Of a stretch of DNA of 64,000 nucleotides, positions 1 through 7,626 are shown in pieces; within the stretch, counting starts at the first letter, position 1; each line of letters begins with the position of its first letter. Source of the stretch: Pseudosporangium ferrugineum (GTDB lineage: Bacteria > Actinomycetota > Actinomycetes > Mycobacteriales > Micromonosporaceae); contig NZ_PVZG01000006.1 in the NCBI RefSeq assembly GCF_003002065.1, positions 124,001 to 188,000 of the forward strand, read 5' to 3'. The position numbers and the translations under genes are program-made. The notes beneath the pieces are model-generated. The model had not been told where the DNA came from, did no database searches, and saw only the letters and a program-made list of their open reading frames with translations.

Positions 1-1572
1 GGCGGCGTTGCCGGAGATCAGGTCTCCGAGGCGGCCGTCAGCGTCCACCTCGACCAGGGGAAGGTCCTCGTCGCCGCCGTCGACCACCTGTTGCAGCACC
101 TCCCCGGCGGTGACCTCGCCCTCGCGCCGCCGGTTCACCGCCTTCAGCGCCGCCTTGAGCTGCCGCTCGTCGAGCTCCACCCATTGGCCGCGCACCCGCA
201 CGAGCGGCACCTTCAGGCGCGCCAGCTCGGCCAGCTCCTCGGCGCTGACCGTGCCGTCCCCGATGACGAGGTCGATGCGGAAGTCGACGAGCTCCTCGAG
301 CCCGAACCCCGAATCCGCGGCCGCCCTGCCCGACGGCGAAGTGGCCTTGGTGCGGGTGGTGAGCTTGAGCCCGACGGCCTTGCGGCCCGCCCACGCCGGC
401 AGTTGCACGCCGAACCCGGCGGCCTGGAGCAGGGGTGCCGCCTGCCGCAGGAACTCGTGCGCCTCGGCGGTGGTCAGCGTCATGCCGGCGGGCTCGGCCT
501 CGAGCAGAGCCGCGTGCAGCGACGGGAAGAGCCGGAACGCGCGCCCCAGCCCGGCGAGCAAGGTCTCGTCGGGACGCGCGGCGAGGCCCGGGAGCCGGCC
601 GCCGTCCCAGAGGTCGTCGGCGGGCAGGTAGAGGCTCGGATCGTCGGCCGACTGCAGCGCGAAGTCCAGCGCCCAGTCGTCCTCGCCGGGCTCCGGCTCC
701 ACGAGCCGGAAGCTCACCCGCACCGGCCCGTTCGCCTCGTGCGCCGCGGCCAGCCACGCCTCGAGCGGGTGGGACAGCTCGGCGACGGCGGCGGTCCCGG
801 CCCCAGGAAGGGCGGGGTCGACGGCCGTGAGAGCGGCGATCCAGCGGTCGGACAGGTCGGCCCGCGGCCCGGGGCGTGTCCCGGCCAGGAGCCGCTCGGG
901 CATGACGGCGCGGGCGGCGGCGTCGAGCAGGGCGTTCAGGGCGTCGCGAAGGGTGCGCGCGGCGCCGGCCTCGGGGAGCGCCGAAGCGCGGCAGACCGGC
1001 GGCATGGCCTCGGCGAAGTCGCGGAACGCCGCGGCGTCCGAGCCGGTCAGCACCGGGCGCCACCGTGCCGCCGGCACTCCCGCCTCGGTCACGAGCTGCG
1101 GCAGCATCCGGCCCCGGCGGGCCAGGTCGCAGGCGTGACCGGCGAGCAGCGACAGATAGCGCAGCGATGCCGCGGCGGCCCACGGCCCGTCCGGGTCGGG
1201 CTCGGCCAGCGCGCCCAGGGCGGTCAGCGCCCGGTCGCCCGGAAGCACCAGGGCCGGGGTCTCCCATTCCGCCAGCCGCAGCCCCCGCGCGGGCGCTTCG
1301 CTGCCCGTCTCCGGGGACGGCAGCGGGCCCTTCGCGGCGCCGGGCAGCCGGAGGGCCAGGGTGGCCTCCTCGGCCTTGGCCAGCGCCTCCCGGACGTCGT
1401 CGGAGGAGCCGGTCAACGCCGCGGAGAGCGCGGAAGCGCCGGCGGCGAAGGGGTGGGGACGGCGGCGCGCCCGTCCCGAGGAGGTCAGGGGAAGGGCGGG
1501 ATCCTCCGCCCAGAGAGCGAGCCGCCCCGGCGCTGACTCACCGGCGATCCAGACGCCATGTACGACGAGCAC
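1..1572 (-). CDS. SNF2-family DEAD/DEAH-box helicase, N-terminal part (cut by the window edge)
   Basis: An uninterrupted frame of 524 codons runs off the left edge. It reads VLVVHGVWIAGE at the start and VPLVRVRGQWVELDERQLK near the edge. The latter matches the conserved patch of the domain that precedes the motor in actinobacterial SNF2 helicases (VRxRGQWVELDxxxL). The helicase motor with its Walker A box lies outside the window, so ATPase function is inferred from family architecture. The GTG start at 1572 follows GGA-rich sequence, but an earlier start is possible. The VOC gene ends 55 bp upstream on the same strand, so the two may be co-transcribed. A very Arg-rich frame also open across this region is only a shadow of this gene. 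Confidence 0.8.
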   Translation of the reverse strand, partial: MLVVHGVWIAGESAPGRLALWAEDPALPLTSSGRARRRPHPFAAGASALSAALTGSSDDVREALAKAEEATLALRLPGAAKGPLPSPETGSEAPARGLRLAEWETPALVLPGDRALTALGALAEPDPDGPWAAAASLRYLSLLAGHACDLARRGRMLPQLVTEAGVPAARWRPVLTGSDAAAFRDFAEAMPPVCRASALPEAGAARTLRDALNALLDAAARAVMPERLLAGTRPGPRADLSDRWIAALTAVDPALPGAGTAAVAELSHPLEAWLAAAHEANGPVRVSFRLVEPEPGEDDWALDFALQSADDPSLYLPADDLWDGGRLPGLAARPDETLLAGLGRAFRLFPSLHAALLEAEPAGMTLTTAEAHEFLRQAAPLLQAAGFGVQLPAWAGRKAVGLKLTTRTKATSPSGRAAADSGFGLEELVDFRIDLVIGDGTVSAEELAELARLKVPLVRVRGQWVELDERQLKAALKAVNRRREGEVTAGEVLQQVVDGGDEDLPLVEVDADGRLGDLISGNAA

Positions 1573-1627
1573 TGCGACTCCGATTCCGATCGACCCATGG
1601 AGACTAACGACCGAGGCGCTCCGGAGC

Positions 1628-2008
1628 TCAGGGCGTCACCCACTCGACCAGCTCGTACACGATGCCGTTGGGATCCGTGACCATGAACAGGCGCTCGCCC
1701 CACGGCTCCTCGCGCGGTGGCAGGGTGATCGGCGCCCCCTCCGCACGCAGGCGGTCATGCTCCGCGTCCAGGTCGTCGACCACGAACGCGACGATGGTGC
1801 CCGAGGCGTGCCGGTCCCGCAGCTCCGCCGGCAGGACCTCCAGGCCGCGGCGGAGGAACACGATGTCGACCGCGCCGTCCTCCCGGCCCAGCGACGCGAA
1901 CCCGTCCGCGGACATCCGCTCGGCGAACCCGAAGTGCGTGGCGAGAAACTTGCTGGAGGCGGGGACGTCGTCGACGGTCAGTGAGACGGCGGACGAGGAG
2001 ATTCGCAC
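1628..2008 (-). CDS. VOC (glyoxalase/bleomycin-resistance) superfamily protein
   Basis: A 126-residue single-module VOC protein. It begins VRISSSAVSLTVDDVPASSKF, has a central ASGTIVAFVVDDLD and ends MVTDPNGIVYELVEWV, the usual last strand containing a metal-ligand Glu (YELVEW). Members include lyases, dioxygenases and binding proteins; the substrate cannot be read from sequence. GTG at 2008 is chosen because the longer open frame upstream is non-coding in character and would run through the operator. It is divergent from a TetR gene across 72 bp holding a 29-bp palindrome, so it is probably that regulator's target. Confidence 0.85.
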   Translation of the reverse strand: MRISSSAVSLTVDDVPASSKFLATHFGFAERMSADGFASLGREDGAVDIVFLRRGLEVLPAELRDRHASGTIVAFVVDDLDAEHDRLRAEGAPITLPPREEPWGERLFMVTDPNGIVYELVEWVTP

Positions 2009-2034
2009 GGTGGCTCCCGCGGGCTGCGAAATTG

Positions 2035-2063
2035 TTGGACTGCGTATAAGATACACCGTACAA
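2035..2063. promoter_or_regulatory. Probable TetR operator/promoter, 29-bp palindrome
   Basis: Nested inverted repeats share one centre: outer arms TTGGAC (2035-2040) and GTACAA (2058-2063, one mismatch), inner arms GTAT (2044-2047) and ATAC (2051-2054). The outer arms are 17 bp apart, the spacing of a -35/-10 pair, so bound protein would cover the promoter region of both divergent genes. Known: TetR-family proteins usually bind such palindromes next to their own gene. Inferred: autorepression plus control of the VOC gene. Confidence 0.65.
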
Positions 2064-2080
2064 GAAAGGAGTGCCACCTC

Positions 2081-2875
2081 GTGGCGGAGGCGCGACGCAC
2101 CATCGACCTGCTGTGGTTCGAGGAGCCGCAGAGCCGGCGTGGGCGCAAGAAAGGCCTGTCCCTGACGCAGGTCGTCGATGCCGCGATAGCGCTCGCGGAC
2201 GCCGAGGGGCTCGACGCGGTCAGCATGCGGCGGGTCGCCCAGGAGCTGGGCGTGGTCCCCATGACTCTCTACACGTACGTACCGGACAAGGCGGCCCTTC
2301 TCGATCTGATGGTGGACGCGCTCTACCTGCGGATGGAGAGGTCGGCGGCCGGCGACCCCGGCTGGCGGGAGCGGGTGCGCACGGTCGCGGGGGACAACCG
2401 CATGTTGTACGAGCACCATCCGTGGGCCGCGGAGTTGTCGGCGAGCCGGCCGCCGCTCGGGCCCGGGCTGATGGCGAAGTACGAGCACGAGTTGCGGGCC
2501 TTCGAGGGCTCCGGGCTGGACAACGTGGAGACCGACTCGGCGCTGACGTTCGTCCTCGGTTTCGTGCAGCACTCGGCGCGCGCCGCGGTGCAGGCCAGGG
2601 CCGTGGCGGAGCGCAGCGAGCAGACCGATGCGCAGTGGTGGGAGGAGAGCGGGCCGCTGCTCGAGAAGGTGTTCGACCGGCATCGCTACCCCATCGCCGT
2701 GCGGGTCGGTGAGGCGGCGGGCGCGGAGCTGGGCGGGGCTTTCAACGCCGAGCATGCGTACGCGTTCGGGCTCGAGCGGGTGCTCGACGGCCTCGCCGCG
2801 CTGATCGAGGCGCGACCCGGGCCCGGGCCTCGCGCCGGGACGCGATCCGGGCCCGGTGCCGGCGCCGAGGCGTGA
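2081..2875 (+). CDS. TetR/AcrR-family transcriptional regulator
   Basis: A 264-residue regulator. The N-terminal helix-turn-helix covers about residues 27-75 (LTQVVDAAIALADAEGL, then VAQELGVVPMTLYTYVPDK). The C-terminal ligand domain resembles the TetR_C_1 group (HHPWAAELSASRPPLGPG). GTG at 2081 has an AAGAAAGGAG ribosome site at 2062-2071. The last ~20 residues (Pro/Gly/Arg/Ala) are encoded by a 30-bp tandem array that continues beyond the stop, so the natural domain probably ends near ALIEARPG. The inducing ligand is unknown; the divergent VOC gene is the likely target. Confidence 0.9.
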   Translation: MAEARRTIDLLWFEEPQSRRGRKKGLSLTQVVDAAIALADAEGLDAVSMRRVAQELGVVPMTLYTYVPDKAALLDLMVDALYLRMERSAAGDPGWRERVRTVAGDNRMLYEHHPWAAELSASRPPLGPGLMAKYEHELRAFEGSGLDNVETDSALTFVLGFVQHSARAAVQARAVAERSEQTDAQWWEESGPLLEKVFDRHRYPIAVRVGEAAGAELGGAFNAEHAYAFGLERVLDGLAALIEARPGPGPRAGTRSGPGAGAEA

Positions 2876-3020
2876 CCCGGGCCCGGCGCCTACGCCGAGG
2901 CGCGATCCAGGCCCGGTGCCGGGGCCGAGGCGTGACCCGGGCCCGGCGCCCACGCCGAGACGTGACCCGGGCCCGGCGCCGGCACCGAGGCGCGATCCGG
3001 GCCAGGCACCCGCGGGACTG
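2811..3020. repeat. 7 x 30-bp tandem repeat across the tetR stop codon
   Basis: Seven exact-length 30-bp units start at 2811, 2841, 2871, 2901, 2931, 2961 and 2991. Each begins cgYgaYcc and continues ggcccgg. Units 3, 5 and 6 read CGTGACCC and so contain an in-frame TGA (the tetR stop, 2873-2875, is in unit 3). Units 1, 2, 4 and 7 have CGA (Arg) at that codon. Since 30 is a multiple of three, all units keep the same frame. Confidence 0.95.
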
Positions 3021-3109
3021 GGGCGTGCGCCGACGCCGGGAGCGGTGCGGGTGACGCCAGTGACCCGCGCCGCTGACCGGTGGTGGGTCGGCGACGTAGT
3101 CTTCGGGGC

Positions 3110-4345
3110 GTGACGGTGAACGCGGAGATCGACAGCATTCTGCAGCGGGGTGCCGACGGCGGGCGGATCACGCCCGAGGAGGCTTTGCTGCTCTACACCG
3201 ACGCGCCCTTCCATGCCCTGGGGGAGGCGGCGGATGCCGTGCGGCGACGGCGGCATCCCGACGGCATCGTCACCTATCTGATCGATCGCAACATCAACTA
3301 CACGAACGTCTGCGTCACCGCGTGCAAGTTCTGTGCCTTCTACCGGGCGCCGAAGCACAAGGAGGGGTGGTCGCACCCGATGGAGGAGATCCTCCGCCGG
3401 TGCGGCGAGGCGGTCGACCTCGGCGCGACCCAGGTGATGTTGCAGGGCGGCCACCACCCGGACTACGGCGTCGAGTATTACGAGAATCTCTTCTCGTCGG
3501 TCAAGGCCGCCTACCCTCAGCTGGCGATCCACTCGATCGGGCCCAGCGAGATCCTGCACATGGCCAAGGTCTCCGGCGTCTCCATCGAGGAGGCGGTCGT
3601 GCGGATCAAGGCCGCGGGCCTGGACTCCATCGCCGGCGCCGGCGCCGAGATGCTGCCCGAGCGGCCGCGCAAGGCGATCGCCCCGCTCAAGGAGTCGGGG
3701 GCGCGCTGGCTGGAGGTCATGGCCGTCGCCCACCGCAACGGCCTGAGCTCCACGGCCACCATGATGATGGGTACGGGCGAGACGAACGCCGAACGCATCG
3801 AGCACATCCGGATGATCCGCGAGGTGCAGGACCTGGCCGTCGCCAACGGGTACGTGGACTCGCCGGTCGAGGCGGACGGCGGGGTGGGCGGCTTCCGGGC
3901 CTTCATCCCGTGGACGTACCAGCCGGAGAACAACCACCTCAAGGGCCGCACCCAGGCGACCACGATGGAATACCTGCGGTTCATCGCGGTGTCCCGGCTC
4001 TTCTTCGACAACGTCGCCCACCTCCAGGCCTCCTGGCTGACCACGGGCAAGGACGTCGGCCAGCTGGCGCTGCACCTGGGCGTCGACGATCTGGGGTCGA
4101 TCATGCTGGAGGAGAACGTCATCTCCTCGGCCGGCGCCCGGCACCGGTCCAACCTGCACGAGCTGATCTGGATGATCCGTACGGCGAACCGGATCCCGGC
4201 GCAGCGCGACACGCTCTACCGCCACCTGGCCGTGCACCACACCGAGGCGGACGACCCCACCGACGAGCGGGTGGTCTCGCACTACTCGTCGATCGCCCTG
4301 CCCGAGGGCGGCCGCAAGAACCTGCCCCTGGTCGACGCCCGCTGA
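3110..4345 (+). CDS. mqnC: Cyclic dehypoxanthinyl futalosine synthase (radical SAM), menaquinone biosynthesis
   Basis: A 411-residue radical SAM enzyme that cyclises dehypoxanthine futalosine in the futalosine route to menaquinone. The [4Fe-4S]/SAM motif CxxxCxxC is C68-VTA-C72-KF-C75. The family stretches GGHHPDYGVEYYENLF, HSIGPSEI, MMGTGET and IPWTYQPENNHL are all present, as is the usual C-terminus. GTG at 3110 lies 7 nt after TAGTCT (3097-3102), which suggests a leaderless transcript. A longer in-frame start at 3080 would only add shadow sequence. menG, a polyprenyl synthase and nuo follow. The stop codon is inside a 36-bp tandem array. Confidence 0.95.
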   Translation: MTVNAEIDSILQRGADGGRITPEEALLLYTDAPFHALGEAADAVRRRRHPDGIVTYLIDRNINYTNVCVTACKFCAFYRAPKHKEGWSHPMEEILRRCGEAVDLGATQVMLQGGHHPDYGVEYYENLFSSVKAAYPQLAIHSIGPSEILHMAKVSGVSIEEAVVRIKAAGLDSIAGAGAEMLPERPRKAIAPLKESGARWLEVMAVAHRNGLSSTATMMMGTGETNAERIEHIRMIREVQDLAVANGYVDSPVEADGGVGGFRAFIPWTYQPENNHLKGRTQATTMEYLRFIAVSRLFFDNVAHLQASWLTTGKDVGQLALHLGVDDLGSIMLEENVISSAGARHRSNLHELIWMIRTANRIPAQRDTLYRHLAVHHTEADDPTDERVVSHYSSIALPEGGRKNLPLVDAR

Positions 4346-4552
4346 ACGGCCTGCCCGGACGGTTCGGCCGCCGCGCGCTGAACGGCTTGCCCGGACGGTT
4401 CGGCCGCCGCCCGCTGAACGGCCTGCCCGGACGGCGCGGCCAACGCCCGCTGAACGGCCTGCCGGGCTGCTTGGCCGGCGCTCGCCGAGCCGGCCCGCCC
4501 GGAGGCGCGGCCGACGCCCGATCAGCGGTCGGCCGGGCTGCTTGACCGGCGC
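4340..4552. repeat. About six 36-bp repeats starting at the mqnC stop codon
   Basis: Units begin CGCTGAACGGCCTGCCCGG at 4340, 4376, 4412 and 4448; two more diverged copies start near 4483 and 4519. The first contains the mqnC stop (TGA 4343-4345). Units 2-4 repeat the same TGA, and unit 5 has CCGAG at that place. The first three periods are exactly 36 bp, so the stops stay in one frame. The remaining gap to menG (4553-4969) holds a small hairpin (CCTCG-GTAA-CGAGG, 4713-4726), the strong hairpin at 4883 and no convincing gene. Confidence 0.93.
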
Positions 4553-4882
4553 CGGTTGAGCGGCCGCGCGCGGGCTGCTCGGTCCGGTGCGAGCCCCGGC
4601 CCGCCGGCGCCGCGCGGTCGCGCCGCCGGGTTGAGGGGTGTCGATGGGCCGTACGACCTCGTGGGTCGGCCGATCGGTCAGGTGCGGGTCGGTGGACCGG
4701 AGAGGGGCGGATTGCTCCTCGGTAACGAGGCGCGCGTCTCCCTGGCTCGCGGTGTTCGCGCTGGTTACGGTGCCTGCGTAAGACCAGAAACACCGCACCA
4801 TTGAAGCGTCGCCGAGGCATTCGACCGCCGGCGGTGGGTTCGGACCCGACCGATGGCGGTCGTATATATAACGCACAAGGAC

Positions 4883-4910
4883 CGGGCGGGATGGGTGACC
4901 ATCCCGCCCG
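4883..4910 (+). terminator. Perfect 12-bp hairpin ahead of menG (terminator or leader structure)
   Basis: Arms 4883-4894 and 4899-4910 are perfectly complementary around a GTGA loop. A TATATA (4865-4870) lies just upstream, so the hairpin may sit in the menG 5' leader, about 60 nt before its start, rather than end mqnC transcription. There is no T-run after it (TTCTGTG follows). Confidence 0.6.
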
Positions 4911-4969
4911 TTCTGTGTGAAACGGGCCTCCGGTGCGGGCGGGGTGACCGGATGGGGCAGAGTGGCAGC

Positions 4970-5665
4970 GTGACGCGCGCAGATCTGAACAAGCAGCCGC
5001 ACGAGGTCGCCGAGATGTTCGACGGGGTGGCCGAGCGGTACGACCTCACCAACACCGTGCTTTCCTTCGGGCAGGATCGCGGCTGGCGGCGGGCGACCCG
5101 CGCCGCGCTGGGGCTGCGGCCGGGGGAGCGGGTTCTCGACGTGGGCGCCGGCACCGGGGTGTCGACCGAGGAGCTGGGCCGTTCCGGTGCCTTCGCGGTG
5201 GGCGCCGACCTCTCCACCGGCATGTTGCAGGCCGGGCGCCGGGTCCGCCGGGACGTGCCGCTGGTGGCCGGCGACGCGCTGAGGCTGCCGTTCGCGGACG
5301 AGGCCTTCGACGCGGTCACGATCTCGTTCGCCCTGCGCAACGTCGTCGACACCGAGGCCGCGCTGCGCGAGCTGGCCCGGGTGACCCGGCCGGGCGGGCG
5401 CCTGGTGGTGTGCGAGTTCAGCAGCCCGACGAACCCCGCTTTCCGTACGGTCTACATGTCGTACCTGATGCGGAGCCTGCCGGCCGTCGCGCGCGGCGTC
5501 TCGAGCAACCCGGACGCGTACGTGTATCTCGCCGAGTCGATCCGGGCCTGGCCGGACCAGGCGGGGCTGGCGTCCCGGATCGCCGCGTCGGGGCCGTGGA
5601 GCCGGATCGGCTGGCGCAACCTCACCGGCGGCATCGTCGCCCTGCACCGAGCCACCAAGGCATAA
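4970..5665 (+). CDS. menG: Demethylmenaquinone methyltransferase (UbiE/MenG family)
   Basis: A 231-residue class I SAM methyltransferase for the last step of menaquinone head-group synthesis. The opening [19 protein letters not shown] and the family block [21 protein letters not shown] are typical of actinobacterial MenG. The SAM-binding VLDVGAGTG is at residues 55-63, followed by [18 protein letters not shown] and FALRNV. GTG 4970 matches the family N-terminus; ATG 4952 is the alternative. The distance from mqnC suggests its own transcription unit. The last codons and stop lie in a tandem array. Confidence 0.92.
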   Translation: MTRADLNKQPHEVAEMFDGVAERYDLTNTVLSFGQDRGWRRATRAALGLRPGERVLDVGAGTGVSTEELGRSGAFAVGADLSTGMLQAGRRVRRDVPLVAGDALRLPFADEAFDAVTISFALRNVVDTEAALRELARVTRPGGRLVVCEFSSPTNPAFRTVYMSYLMRSLPAVARGVSSNPDAYVYLAESIRAWPDQAGLASRIAASGPWSRIGWRNLTGGIVALHRATKA

Positions 5666-5793
5666 CCCGAGCCCGAGGCATACCCGAGCCCGAGGCATAC
5701 CCGAGCCCGAGGCATACCCGAGCCCGAGGCATACCCGAGCCACCAAGGCATAACCCGAGCCACCAGGGCACAGCCCGCCCCATCAAGGCGTAG
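5647..5793. repeat. 17-20-bp repeats copying the last codons and stop of menG
   Basis: The menG end ccgagccaccaaggcataa (R-A-T-K-A-stop, from 5647) is followed by four exact 17-bp copies of a shorter form, CCGAGCCCGAGGCATAC (5667-5734). The full form returns at 5735, and two diverged forms follow at 5755 and 5774, the last ending in TAG. The period is not a multiple of three here. The gap 5794-5873 holds AT-richer sequence that probably carries the promoter of the next gene. Confidence 0.93.
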
Positions 5794-5873
5794 CTCGCGG
5801 GGCGAACCACACCCCGAGGCGTAAAAAGCGTTATTTGCCCTATTGGAGCCGCTTACGGGTGTTAGCTCGGGGT

Positions 5874-6164
5874 ATGACGACTATCGACCTGCTCGCCGAC
5901 GACTCGGACATAGACGTCCCGATCAGCGACCGGGAAGAGGACGAGCGGAAGGCCCTCGAACTCGCCCAGCGCATCCGCCTGCTGGCCGCATCCGACCCGC
6001 GCGAGGCTCAGCGGCTGGTTGATGAGCTGATCGTGCGCCTGGACCGGGCCACGGACGGTACGTTTCGGGAATACCTGGACGGGGTGCCCAGGGAGGTCGC
6101 CGAGCGGGCTCTCGCGGGGGCGGCCGACGCGCAGGTCGGCGGCAGTTTCACCGGCCTGAAATAG
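5874..6164 (+). CDS. Small acidic hypothetical protein
   Basis: A 96-residue protein I do not recognise. It is acidic at the N-terminus (LLADDSDIDVPISDREEDE) and then mostly predicted helix (RKALELAQRIRLLAASDPREAQRLVDELIVRL). It has no cysteines, signal peptide or membrane segment. ATG 5874 has CGGGG just upstream; TTAGCT six nt before the ATG could also make it leaderless. It lies alone between menG and the reductase gene on the same strand. Codon usage has the high-GC third-position bias expected of a real gene. Function unknown. Confidence 0.7.
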   Translation: MTTIDLLADDSDIDVPISDREEDERKALELAQRIRLLAASDPREAQRLVDELIVRLDRATDGTFREYLDGVPREVAERALAGAADAQVGGSFTGLK

Positions 6165-6179
6165 TTAGGGTTCCCTAAC
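6164..6179. promoter_or_regulatory. 16-bp palindrome at the stop of the small gene
   Basis: GTTAGGG-TT-CCCTAAC is a perfect inverted repeat overlapping the TAG stop (6162-6164). It could be a weak hairpin or an operator of the downstream ggr-nuo promoter. No T-run follows. The binding protein is unknown. Confidence 0.5.
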
Positions 6180-6225
6180 CATAACCCGCTTCGATGCCGG
6201 TCATAGACTCCGGGCTGGGCTGGCT

Positions 6226-6241
6226 TGTGAACTGTTTCACG
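6226..6241. promoter_or_regulatory. Rex (redox-sensing repressor) binding site
   Basis: TGTGAACTGTTTCACG matches the actinobacterial Rex operator TGTGAACNNNTTCACA at all but the last base, and sits inside a 20-bp imperfect palindrome (6224-6243). It ends 25 bp before the reductase GTG. A possible -10 (TAGACT, 6204-6209) is just upstream, so Rex would block early transcription. Known: Rex represses respiratory genes, including nuo in Streptomyces, at low NADH/NAD+ and is released by NADH. Confidence 0.8.
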
Positions 6242-6266
6242 AGCCCGCGCGAGACGGAGGTGAGCC

Positions 6267-7547
6267 GTGAACGAGACCGTCGCCGACGAGGCAGATGTGA
6301 TCGTGGTCGGTGCCGGGCCGGGCGGATCCGCCGCGGCCTACCACATGGCCAAGCACGGGCTGAGGGTGTTGCTGCTCGAGAAGACGGAGTTCCCGAGGGA
6401 GAAGGTCTGCGGAGACGGCCTGACCCCGCGGGCGGTGCGTCAGCTCGTCCGGATGGGCGTCGACACGTCCGAGAAGGCCGGCTGGCTGCACAACCGCGGC
6501 CTGCGCGTGATCGGTGGCGGCGTCCGCCTCGAGCTGGACTGGCCCGACCTCGCGAGCTTCCCCAACTACGGCCTCGTGCGCACCCGCCTGGACTTCGACG
6601 ACATGCTCGCGCAGCGGGCCGTCGCGGCCGGCGCCCTGCTGCGCACCGGCGTCAACGTCACCGGGCCGGTGCTGGACGCCGACGGTCAGGCCATCGGCGT
6701 GGAGGCCAAGCTCGGCCCCGCGAAGGAACCCGTCCAGTATCGCGCGCCCCTGGTGATCGCGGCGGACGGCGTGTCCGGCAAGCTGCCGCTGGCCATGGGC
6801 CTCGCCAAGCGCGACGACCGGCCGATCGGCGTGGCCGTCCGGCGCTACTACCGTTCGCCCGCCCGCGCGAACGACGACTACCTGGAGTCCTGGCTCGAGC
6901 TGCGCAGTGCGCAGGACCGGGACCGGCTGCTGCCCGGGTACGGCTGGATCTTCGGCATGGGTGACGGCCGCGTCAACGCCGGCCTGGGCATCCTCAACTC
7001 GTCCGACGCGTTCGGCAAGACCAACTACCGGGCGATGCTGACCGACTGGCTCGGCTCGACGCCCGAGGACTGGGGCCTGCGCGGCGAGGAGAACGCCGAC
7101 GGGCCGATCCTGGGTGCCGCCCTGCCCATGGGCTTCAACCGCGTGCCGCACTACACGCGCGGCATGATGCTCGTCGGCGACTCCGGCGGCATGGTCAACC
7201 CCATGAACGGCGAGGGCATCGCGTACGCCATGGAGTCCGGCGAACTGGCCGCGGAGGTGGCCGTCCAGGCGCTCGCCCGGGCCGCCGGCCCCGACCGGGA
7301 GCGGGCGCTGCGGGCGTACCCGGCGGAGTTGAAGATCCGTTTCGGTGGGTATTACCGCCTCGGTGGGGTCTTCGTGAAGCTCATCGGCAACCCGCAGATC
7401 ATGCGGGTCGCCACCAAGCACGGCATGCCGCACCCGACGCTCATGCGCTTCGTGCTCAAGTTGCTGGCCAATCTGACGGATCCGCGGGACGGGGATGCCA
7501 TGGACCGCATCATCAACGGCCTCACGAAGGTCGCACCCGCGGTATGA
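6267..7547 (+). CDS. Geranylgeranyl reductase family FAD-dependent oxidoreductase
   Basis: A 426-residue flavoprotein. The N-terminal Rossmann motif VVGAGPGGSAAAYHMAKHG lies near residues 12-32, and GDGLTPRAVRQL and VGDSGGMVNPMNGEGIAYAMESG (the second FAD motif) are also present. Family members saturate isoprenoid double bonds. In this setting the likely role is partial hydrogenation of the menaquinone side chain (MenJ-like), inferred from the flanking menG, nuo and polyprenyl synthase. GTG 6267 has GGAGG at 6256-6260. A Rex site lies upstream. nuoA starts 79 bp downstream, so read-through into nuo is plausible. Confidence 0.88.
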   Translation: MNETVADEADVIVVGAGPGGSAAAYHMAKHGLRVLLLEKTEFPREKVCGDGLTPRAVRQLVRMGVDTSEKAGWLHNRGLRVIGGGVRLELDWPDLASFPNYGLVRTRLDFDDMLAQRAVAAGALLRTGVNVTGPVLDADGQAIGVEAKLGPAKEPVQYRAPLVIAADGVSGKLPLAMGLAKRDDRPIGVAVRRYYRSPARANDDYLESWLELRSAQDRDRLLPGYGWIFGMGDGRVNAGLGILNSSDAFGKTNYRAMLTDWLGSTPEDWGLRGEENADGPILGAALPMGFNRVPHYTRGMMLVGDSGGMVNPMNGEGIAYAMESGELAAEVAVQALARAAGPDRERALRAYPAELKIRFGGYYRLGGVFVKLIGNPQIMRVATKHGMPHPTLMRFVLKLLANLTDPRDGDAMDRIINGLTKVAPAV

Positions 7548-7626
7548 GAAGCCAGGACACCCCGGACGAGGCGCGGCGAATGCGCATTAATAGTGTGAAG
7601 CGGCCAACAGTCGAGCAGGAGACGGC

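Noticed and set aside
38..1267. A 409-codon Arg/Gly-rich frame on the - strand
   Set aside because: It overlaps the SNF2-type gene in another frame; the SNF2 frame has sensible composition and a recognisable motif.
4556..4804. A short + strand frame between mqnC and menG
   Set aside because: Begins in decaying repeats, has no ribosome site or coding-type composition.
1628..5746. A 1372-codon open frame on the - strand
   Set aside because: Only its last 126 codons (the VOC gene) look coding; the rest is the antisense shadow of tetR, mqnC and menG, with Arg/Pro/Gly-rich composition.
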